This document shows positions 1 through 4,799 of a stretch of DNA of 9,887 bases, piece after piece; the stretch's first letter is position 1; each line of letters begins with the position of its first letter. The stretch is from an uncultured Solobacterium sp. (GTDB lineage Bacteria; Bacillota_I; Bacilli_A; Erysipelotrichales; Erysipelotrichaceae): contig CALEMV010000086.1 of the NCBI GenBank assembly GCA_937910655.1, forward strand, positions 1 through 9,887, read 5' to 3'. The notes below the pieces were generated by a model. The model ran no database searches. It had not been told where the DNA came from and saw only the letters and a list, made by a program, of their open reading frames with translations. A program made the translations under genes and the position numbers.

Positions 1-1049
1 GATACATTCTCAAAAATAATATCGAATGGTGCACTCACTTTCTTACCATCTTGATTAATCACATTTTTGTCCAGTTTAAATTCATAAGCTCTCTTTGTTA
101 AATCTAGATTAGAATGTAATTTCGCAATCTCAGCAGTTAAAGCTGTGAATCGTTGACCATAACTAATGACAATACCGATATAAAGAACGAATGAGCTCAT
201 TTCAATCATGCCATGCATCATCAAATAGATTAGATATCCATAGGTAATCCCATCACGGATAAATCCTAAAATAACATCTGTTTGTGCTATCCATCCTTTG
301 TATTTAGAAGCGGCGATTGTCTTCTGTACGAGAATATCGTTATTTTCTTGCATCTTTGCTTTTAAAAGATCTTGCATTTGGTAGAGACGGATATCCTTTC
401 CCTTCGCACTCTTTTGCGAAAGGCTATTAAAATAACGAGACTTAGAATAATTCTCTGCCTTTTCTTCATCTTTCTTTAAAAACAATGCATAACATTTTTC
501 GTAGATTCCATAATGAAGAAAGGAAATACATAATAGCGCTAAAAGGATTGGCAGACCAATTTGACTGATAAAAACTGCATATAGTATCAAACTGAGTATT
601 GCGGATAAAACAACTAAAGTATTATGGTAGACACCTTCCGCACCTTCCATATTCGAATTTAATGCACGAAATCCATTTTCTAGTTTTTCCTGAGCAGGTT
701 TAGTTTCGTAGTAAGAATACGTTAAATCCTGCACCTTTTTGAGCACTGGCAAGACAAATAATTTTTGCCTAGGAATAACATATTGCATACCATTTCTTGT
801 CGCAAGATAAACATGCCACATGCTAAAGAGTCCATACACCGCAAATAAACCAAGTATTTGTAATACCAATGTTATCCAATCTTGGGTTGTAGTAATAAAT
901 TGAATGATTGCAGCTGGTAATAATACAGCGATAAATCCTTCTATTACTGAGATAACAATCTCTAACAACATCATTTTGACTACATGTGAATCACATTTCC
1001 ATAATCGGTAGAGCATATCCTTATAAATATTCCATCTAGTAAGCTTCAT
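1..1049 (-). CDS. ABC exporter, permease plus ATP-binding protein, 3' part missing
   Basis: The frame is open from an ATG at 1049 to the left edge (349 codons). The protein begins MKLTRWNIYKDML and has about six hydrophobic segments in pairs (roughly residues 25-75, 135-185 and 240-285), separated by charged loops; this is the layout of a type IV ABC exporter transmembrane domain. The last visible residues (VSAPFDIIFENV) look like the first strand of the nucleotide-binding domain, so Walker A, signature and Walker B motifs lie outside the window. The start is fixed by AAGGAGG at 1058-1064, 8 bases upstream. Exporters of this fused kind move lipids, peptides or drugs outward; the substrate cannot be read here. 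It lies 90 bp downstream of a LytTR/GHKL pair on the same strand but behind a terminator, so it is probably transcribed on its own. That the pair regulates it is inference. Confidence 0.85.
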   Translation of the reverse strand, partial: MKLTRWNIYKDMLYRLWKCDSHVVKMMLLEIVISVIEGFIAVLLPAAIIQFITTTQDWITLVLQILGLFAVYGLFSMWHVYLATRNGMQYVIPRQKLFVLPVLKKVQDLTYSYYETKPAQEKLENGFRALNSNMEGAEGVYHNTLVVLSAILSLILYAVFISQIGLPILLALLCISFLHYGIYEKCYALFLKKDEEKAENYSKSRYFNSLSQKSAKGKDIRLYQMQDLLKAKMQENNDILVQKTIAASKYKGWIAQTDVILGFIRDGITYGYLIYLMMHGMIEMSSFVLYIGIVISYGQRFTALTAEIAKLHSNLDLTKRAYEFKLDKNVINQDGKKVSAPFDIIFENV

Positions 1050-1098
1050 AGTGATTACCTCCTTGCAGAAATACAATACTTCATATGACAGAAGCAAA

Positions 1099-1131
1099 TA
1101 AAAAAATGCATGAATTGTTCAAATTCATGCA
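1099..1131 (-). terminator. Rho-independent terminator after the sensor kinase gene
   Basis: A perfect 10-bp stem (1107-1116 with 1122-1131, TGCATGAATT/AATTCATGCA) encloses a 5-base loop. On the minus strand it is followed by seven T, an A and three more T (1106-1096). It sits 9 bases beyond the kinase stop codon. The stem is AT-rich (six A/T pairs), so termination may be partial, which would let some transcripts reach the ABC gene. Confidence 0.75.
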
Positions 1132-1139
1132 CGAAATGC

Positions 1140-2120
1140 TTATAGTGGTAATACAATCTCCGTTGCAAATACTCCCGGTTCATTTTGACGGTTTAAATAT
1201 CCATCATATTTCTTCACGACTTGGTCAACTCTCTTTAGCCCATGTCCATGGTCACCTCGCTTCGTCGTGAAATAGTGATCGGTACGTTGCTTTACTGTCT
1301 CACTTGTAGCGTTTGTAATTGAGATATAGAGTTGTTTCTTTAGAATGCCAATATAAACTCGAATAAATCGTTCATCCGGATCTTTTATCTTACGACAAGA
1401 TTCAATCGCATTATCTAATAGATTTCCTAAGATAACACACAAGTCTAAATCTGATACATGTAATTGTGGTGGAATTGACGCATCGCAATGAATACGAATT
1501 TGCCCTTTTTCCGCAATTGCAAGTTTCGCGTTCAAGATAGAATCTAATTGTAAGTTCCCGGAATGATAGAGTGTATCGATAGAGTCCAAATCCGTCTCAA
1601 GTTCATTGAGATAGTCTTTCATCTGCTCAACTTTATTCAAAGAAAGATATCCTTTTAAAGACTGTAGATGGTTATGATAGTCATGTCTCCATCCACGCAT
1701 AGTCATGTAGATGTTTTCAATTTCATCCATCTGCTGTTTCATCAGTTTATTCTGATAGATGATTGTTTTATCTTCTTCACGCTTCATAATTCTTTGTAAG
1801 AGATATTCCAATAAAATAAAAATTAGTGCTGCAATACCACCTGCGATAAAACCATCATAATAAACACCAAGGAACAGAATTCCAAGATACAACAGAATGA
1901 TGATAGTTGAAAAGATTCTTTCTTCTTTTAAGAAATGATAATGATTCCAAATAAAACATAAGAAAATCCATACAACTATCATATAAGAGAAACGATAAAC
2001 ACTATATCCTGTAAGTGCCAGTATCATAATCGACACAATCACATGCATGAATGTTATCTGTATCTTCTTGATAATAGCTTCATAAAGTGCTAAACCAATC
2101 AATATGATTACAGCCATCAT
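1140..2120 (-). CDS. GHKL sensor histidine kinase (AgrC/ComD type)
   Basis: A membrane sensor kinase of 326 residues, predicted to autophosphorylate on His and pass the phosphate to the response regulator encoded just upstream. The first 110 residues hold about five hydrophobic segments with little outside the membrane, as in HPK10 kinases that sense peptides. A short coiled linker (about 115-140) leads to the H-box RGWRHDYHNHL with phospho-acceptor His146. The GHKL ATPase domain follows, with N-box LGNLLDNAIES (Asn237, Glu240) and G-box RGDHGHGL (about 288-294). I chose the ATG at 2120: it overlaps the regulator stop as ATGA and has GAGGTG at 2125-2130. A longer frame starting at 2159 lies wholly inside the regulator gene. 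The ATG at 2117 is an equally possible start. The family commonly controls bacteriocin, competence or quorum-sensing genes, but no signal peptide gene is visible here. Confidence 0.9.
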   Translation of the reverse strand: MMAVIILIGLALYEAIIKKIQITFMHVIVSIMILALTGYSVYRFSYMIVVWIFLCFIWNHYHFLKEERIFSTIIILLYLGILFLGVYYDGFIAGGIAALIFILLEYLLQRIMKREEDKTIIYQNKLMKQQMDEIENIYMTMRGWRHDYHNHLQSLKGYLSLNKVEQMKDYLNELETDLDSIDTLYHSGNLQLDSILNAKLAIAEKGQIRIHCDASIPPQLHVSDLDLCVILGNLLDNAIESCRKIKDPDERFIRVYIGILKKQLYISITNATSETVKQRTDHYFTTKRGDHGHGLKRVDQVVKKYDGYLNRQNEPGVFATEIVLPL

Positions 2121-2842
2121 AATACACCTCGATTGGCTGCGATAAATTCCTGCATACACATTTCATAATTACCACGTGCGATTGGGAACTGTATACCATC
2201 TTCACCAATACAATCCTTCTTTGTTACACGTACAATATTTTTCATATTTACCGCAAAAGAGCGATGAATTTGTAATAATGGCATATGTAACATTTCGAGA
2301 ACTTCACGAATACTTTGTTTGATAATAATTGTTGTTTCCTCGCTCATACCATCACTACGCAAATAAATCTTTGTCTCGTGGCCAAGTGCTTCAACACCAA
2401 TCACATCACGATGATAAATTTTATATACTTCCTTCTTAGAAGAAATAATCGAAAATTCTTCTGATATATGTAATTGCTTGATTGCCTTATCTAATATCTT
2501 AAATAATTGATCTTTCTCATAAGGTTTTAAAAGATAGGCTAATGCGTCTACATCATATCCTTCAAAGACAAAGTCTTTGACACCACTGATGAAACATATC
2601 AAATGATTTAGACGTGCTTGTCTCATCTTACGGGCAAGTTCAATCCCTGTCATATTCTCCATTTGAATATCCAATAAAAGTAAATCTGCGACAAGACCAT
2701 TCTGCAAATCCCACCAGAGATTATCACAATCTGTATATTTCAATATTTCAATCTCCAGATGATGTGCTTGTGCATATTCATGAATGTACTTACACAAGAT
2801 ATCCATTTGAAGCTGTTCGTCATCACATACAATATATTTCAT
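2117..2842 (-). CDS. LytTR-family response regulator
   Basis: A two-domain response regulator of 241 residues. The receiver domain (1-120) has the acidic pair Asp7/Asp8 in VCDDE, the phospho-acceptor Asp58 in LLLLDIQM, Ser86 in CFISG and Lys106 in YLLKPY. These are all the expected switch residues, so it should be phosphorylated normally. Residues 130-235 match a LytTR DNA-binding domain (segments HRDVIGVEA, and LLQIHRSFAVNM followed by the IVRV strand). Such proteins bind paired 9-bp direct repeats upstream of targets; I did not find a convincing pair here. The gene overlaps the kinase by 4 bp, so the two are probably translationally coupled. There is no good ribosome binding site at the usual distance: only AAGG, 12 bases from the ATG. 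A TATGAT hexamer sits 6 bases from the ATG, so the transcript may start at the start codon. Confidence 0.92.
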   Translation of the reverse strand: MKYIVCDDEQLQMDILCKYIHEYAQAHHLEIEILKYTDCDNLWWDLQNGLVADLLLLDIQMENMTGIELARKMRQARLNHLICFISGVKDFVFEGYDVDALAYLLKPYEKDQLFKILDKAIKQLHISEEFSIISSKKEVYKIYHRDVIGVEALGHETKIYLRSDGMSEETTIIIKQSIREVLEMLHMPLLQIHRSFAVNMKNIVRVTKKDCIGEDGIQFPIARGNYEMCMQEFIAANRGVL

Positions 2843-2848
2843 GCAACT

Positions 2849-2877
2849 ATCATACCTTTTTCATCATAGATGTCCAA
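2849..2877 (-). promoter_or_regulatory. Candidate promoter of the response regulator, possibly leaderless
   Basis: Minus strand: TTGGAC (2877-2872), a 17-base spacer, then TATGAT (2854-2849). The -10 matches the sigma-A consensus at five of six positions; the -35 matches only in its first three bases. With the usual distance, transcription would start at about 2842, the A of the regulator ATG. No terminator hairpin is visible between the acetyltransferase stop and this point, so read-through from upstream is also possible. Confidence 0.45.
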
Positions 2878-2915
2878 CTTATATTTTGTTGTTCACCGCA
2901 TACTACTACATATTT

Positions 2916-3545
2916 CTATATATGTTTTCCTGATATATTTTGTGGATAAATCAATGTTTCAGGATGAGAAAACTCTAATGTTATATTTTTATGTGGATTC
3001 ATCAAAAGATTCAAAATAATTGGTTCTTTTGTATGCTCAGAGGTAGTCATCATTAGTTTGCGATATGGTTGGAAGCCACGTTTTTCTTGAACCCTCTTTG
3101 ATTGTTTGTTAAATGAAAAATGCCCACAAAGCAGGAAATCATAGTTCAATTCATTAAATAAATACTTGATAACTATCTTTACTGCTTCTGGCATGATACC
3201 ACTTCCCCAATAGTCTTTACTTAAAACAAAACCAAGTTCTCTTCCTTGATAGGTTGCAAACTCTGTCAAAGCTTCTTCTCTTCCATATTTTTTGATTTCA
3301 AGAGAGCCAATTACTTTTTGGTCTTCTTTGTGATAGATTGCAAATACTTGGTTACTCTCGATAAACATATCTAATATTTTTTGCGTTTCTTCTTTACTGG
3401 CATGATGTTTCCAACCAGCCATTTCACCGACACCCTCAACAGAAGCGTAAGCATAAAAATCATCTAAGTCCTCTTTTACAAACGGTCTTAAAATAAGTCG
3501 CTCTGTTTCTAGTTGAATTCCATTGATATGAAAATCTGCGTTCAT
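2916..3545 (-). CDS. GNAT N-acetyltransferase, RimJ/RimL type
   Basis: A soluble acetyl-CoA-dependent N-acetyltransferase of 209 residues. The family start LETERLILRPF (residues 12-22) is followed by the acetyl-CoA-binding region GFVLSKDYWGSGIMPEA (105-121) and the late motif FNKQSKRVQEKRGF (145-158), as in RimJ/RimL relatives that acetylate protein N-termini or small amines. The substrate cannot be told. About 25 residues after the usual fold end (HKNITLEF onward) are an extension with no motif I recognise. I chose the ATG at 3545 because AAAGGAG at 3555-3561 lies 9 bases upstream. The longer frame begins with a TTG only 3 bases from that site. It lies 21 bp downstream of the S51-like gene on the same strand, so the two are probably co-transcribed. 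Confidence 0.88.
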   Translation of the reverse strand: MNADFHINGIQLETERLILRPFVKEDLDDFYAYASVEGVGEMAGWKHHASKEETQKILDMFIESNQVFAIYHKEDQKVIGSLEIKKYGREEALTEFATYQGRELGFVLSKDYWGSGIMPEAVKIVIKYLFNELNYDFLLCGHFSFNKQSKRVQEKRGFQPYRKLMMTTSEHTKEPIILNLLMNPHKNITLEFSHPETLIYPQNISGKHI

Positions 3546-3566
3546 TAACAATTTCTCCTTTAGTAG

Positions 3567-4274
3567 TTATACATCATAACGATAACTATCATAGGCACGA
3601 TAGATATCATCAAGATGTGTATGATTTAAAACGAAGGAATCTCCTAATAATGTAAACTCTCCATCCACAATTAAAAGACCACTATTTTTAGGGATTGCCA
3701 CTACTGGATTTCCTACATCTTCAATTTCACGAATGATTGTAGATAAATGTTCTTCATCTTCGACGTAATTTATATCCACATCAAATTCTGATAGTAGACC
3801 AAGTCCTTCTTGTAGTTCAAATATGTTGTCGAGATTTGACTCGTGAAATGTATCTAGTTGTACAAGAGCACCTGCATGATGTCCAATTAGGATACCATCA
3901 AAGTTGCACAGTAAATCACGTAAGCCTAAATCTTCAATTCTCTGCATGATCCATTCGCCACAATCACCAGTGACCACAATAATATCCGCAGCTTCAATCT
4001 TCGCTTTTGCACTAGCGTAATTATCCTTGTAATAATTAAACCAACTGATTTGTTTTTCACGGATGCCATAGTTATAGAAAGGACGTACCATCATTTCATA
4101 CGATGGTTTCCCTTTCGCAAAAAAGTCATCCCATGTCGCAAATTCATTAGACCAACCATCGTTATACGATAATGGCATCATCAATACCTTCATATCTTTC
4201 TCGATGAGTTGAGATAGTTCACTAAAGCCCCAAGCTTGGTCGAAAGTAAATTGATTTAATAGTAAATGTATCAT
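3567..4274 (-). CDS. S51 (peptidase E-like) family protein lacking the nucleophilic serine
   Basis: A cytoplasmic protein of 235 residues resembling peptidase family S51 / class I glutamine amidotransferase-like proteins. The fold signature is ADIIVVTGDCGEW (about residues 96-108), an amphipathic helix, then GILIGHHAGALVQ (127-139). In active members the second motif is G-x-S-A-G, with Ser the nucleophile on the elbow turn. Here His133 (codon 3876-3878, CAT) takes its place, in an otherwise intact turn, so ordinary serine peptidase activity is not expected. The remaining sequence is intact, with no frameshift. Start: the ATG at 4274 has AGGTGAT at 4279-4285, 4 bases upstream (6 from the AGGTG core), whereas an in-frame ATG at 4289 lies upstream of the predicted transcript start. 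The gene is divergent from the acylphosphatase gene. The family assignment is from motif pattern; function is unknown. Confidence 0.75.
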   Translation of the reverse strand: MIHLLLNQFTFDQAWGFSELSQLIEKDMKVLMMPLSYNDGWSNEFATWDDFFAKGKPSYEMMVRPFYNYGIREKQISWFNYYKDNYASAKAKIEAADIIVVTGDCGEWIMQRIEDLGLRDLLCNFDGILIGHHAGALVQLDTFHESNLDNIFELQEGLGLLSEFDVDINYVEDEEHLSTIIREIEDVGNPVVAIPKNSGLLIVDGEFTLLGDSFVLNHTHLDDIYRAYDSYRYDV

Positions 4275-4291
4275 GTTTATCACCTGCATTC

Positions 4292-4320
4292 ATTATATGA
4301 CTTGCTCATCAGAAAATCCA
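4292..4320 (-). promoter_or_regulatory. Promoter of the S51-like gene
   Basis: Minus strand: a perfect TATAAT (4297-4292), 17 bases after TGGATT (4320-4315), a poor -35. Predicted start at about 4285, just at the ribosome binding site. This supports the ATG at 4274 over the one at 4289. It overlaps the divergent acylphosphatase promoter. Confidence 0.55.
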
Positions 4321-4331
4321 TTTTGTATAAT
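4302..4331 (+). promoter_or_regulatory. Promoter of the acylphosphatase gene
   Basis: TTGCTC (4302-4307), an 18-base spacer, then a perfect TATAAT (4326-4331). Predicted transcript start at about 4338, giving a leader of only about 15 bases that begins at the ribosome binding site AAGGAGGAGG (4338-4347). Confidence 0.6.
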
Positions 4332-4352
4332 CTCTGTAAGGAGGAGGATGTT

Positions 4353-4631
4353 ATGGTACGCTATCATATTTTTGTGGAAGGACGAGTTCAAGGTGTCGGT
4401 TTTCGTTACTTCGTTTCAATGCATGCACAATCTTATGGATTAACGGGAAGTGTGAAAAATCTAGATAATGGTTTGGTAGAAATCTATGTACAAGGAGAAA
4501 GTGATACCATTGACCAATTCCTTGCTACTATCATTAAAGGAGATGGTCGTTTCATCAAAGTAGATGATTATTCCTGCAAAGCCGTCCATATTATCCCAGA
4601 TGAAAGACGGTTTTCCTGTCAGTATTATTAA
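4353..4631 (+). CDS. acyP: Acylphosphatase
   Basis: A 92-residue protein of normal length for acylphosphatase (EC 3.6.1.7), which hydrolyses acyl phosphates such as acetyl phosphate or carbamoyl phosphate in the cytoplasm. The phosphate-binding signature GRVQGVGFR (residues 10-18) contains the catalytic Arg18, and VKNLDNG (34-40) contains the catalytic Asn36; both active-site residues are present. The start is the ATG at 4353, with AGGAGG 8 bases upstream. An in-frame extension to 4266 crosses the promoter and is not coding. It is a single-gene unit with its own promoter and terminator. Proximity to adhE may be chance, although acetyl phosphate links both to acetyl-CoA metabolism (inference). 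Confidence 0.96.
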   Translation: MVRYHIFVEGRVQGVGFRYFVSMHAQSYGLTGSVKNLDNGLVEIYVQGESDTIDQFLATIIKGDGRFIKVDDYSCKAVHIIPDERRFSCQYY

Positions 4632-4651
4632 CATGCATACAACATTTTCTT

Positions 4652-4673
4652 AGGGCAATAATGCCCTTTTTTC
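4652..4673 (+). terminator. Terminator after acyP
   Basis: A 6-bp stem AGGGCA/TGCCCT (4652-4657 with 4662-4667) with a 4-base loop, followed by a run of T (4667-4672). It lies 20 bases after the acyP stop and separates acyP from adhE. Confidence 0.85.
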
Positions 4674-4697
4674 TTTCAAAAATATTATTTTTTAAAA

Positions 4698-4711
4698 TGT
4701 AAGCGATTACT
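4698..4711 (+). promoter_or_regulatory. cre-like site (CcpA) upstream of adhE
   Basis: TGTAAGCGATTACT matches the catabolite response element consensus TGWAANCGNTNWCA at all but the last base and has the central CG and the GTAA/TTAC symmetry. It ends 23 bases before the -35 at 4735. It also touches a TTGTGA (4711-4716) that could act as an alternative -35 for TATTGT at 4733. CcpA binding is inferred from the match, not shown. Confidence 0.65.
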
Positions 4712-4734
4712 TGTGATTTTTTTATCATTTACTA

Positions 4735-4763
4735 TTGTCTTGATTATGCAAACGTGGTATTCT
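4735..4763 (+). promoter_or_regulatory. adhE promoter with extended -10
   Basis: TTGTCT (4735-4740), a 17-base spacer, then TATTCT (4758-4763) preceded by TGG (4755-4757), an extended -10. Each hexamer matches consensus at four of six positions. Predicted start at about 4770. Confidence 0.5.
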
Positions 4764-4770
4764 TGCTTAC

Positions 4771-4784
4771 GTGAAATAATTCAC
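4771..4784 (+). promoter_or_regulatory. Rex-like operator at the adhE transcript start
   Basis: GTGAAATAATTCAC is a perfect palindrome (GTGAA, four bases, TTCAC) identical to the core of the Rex consensus TTGTGAANNNNTTCACAA; of the four outer bases only one matches. It lies directly on the predicted transcript start, between promoter and ribosome binding site, where a bound repressor would block adhE. Rex senses NADH/NAD+ and adhE is a classic target in Bacillota. Confidence 0.7.
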
Positions 4785-4799
4785 ATGGAGGAAAAGGAC

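Noticed and set aside
1085..1270. Plus-strand 61-residue frame as a possible signal peptide
   Set aside because: It is mostly antisense to the kinase C-terminus, runs through the terminator hairpin, and lacks a ribosome binding site.
2121..2159. Longer N-terminus for the sensor kinase starting at 2159
   Set aside because: It lies entirely within the regulator gene, has no ribosome binding site, and adds a polar lead before the first membrane segment; the ATGA overlap at 2120 is the better start.
2614..2949. Plus-strand 111-residue frame opposite the regulator gene
   Set aside because: It is the shadow of a well-supported LytTR regulator; low-complexity composition and no ribosome binding site.
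4711..4730. TTGTGA at 4711-4716 as a second Rex site
   Set aside because: Only the left half-site fits; the right half expected at 4723-4728 does not match TCACAA. It may be a -35 instead.
4713..4799. 29-residue extension of AdhE with a hydrophobic start
   Set aside because: The apparent signal-like peptide is a translation of the promoter, the Rex-like palindrome and the ribosome binding site; AdhE is cytoplasmic and the ATG at 4800 fits family length.
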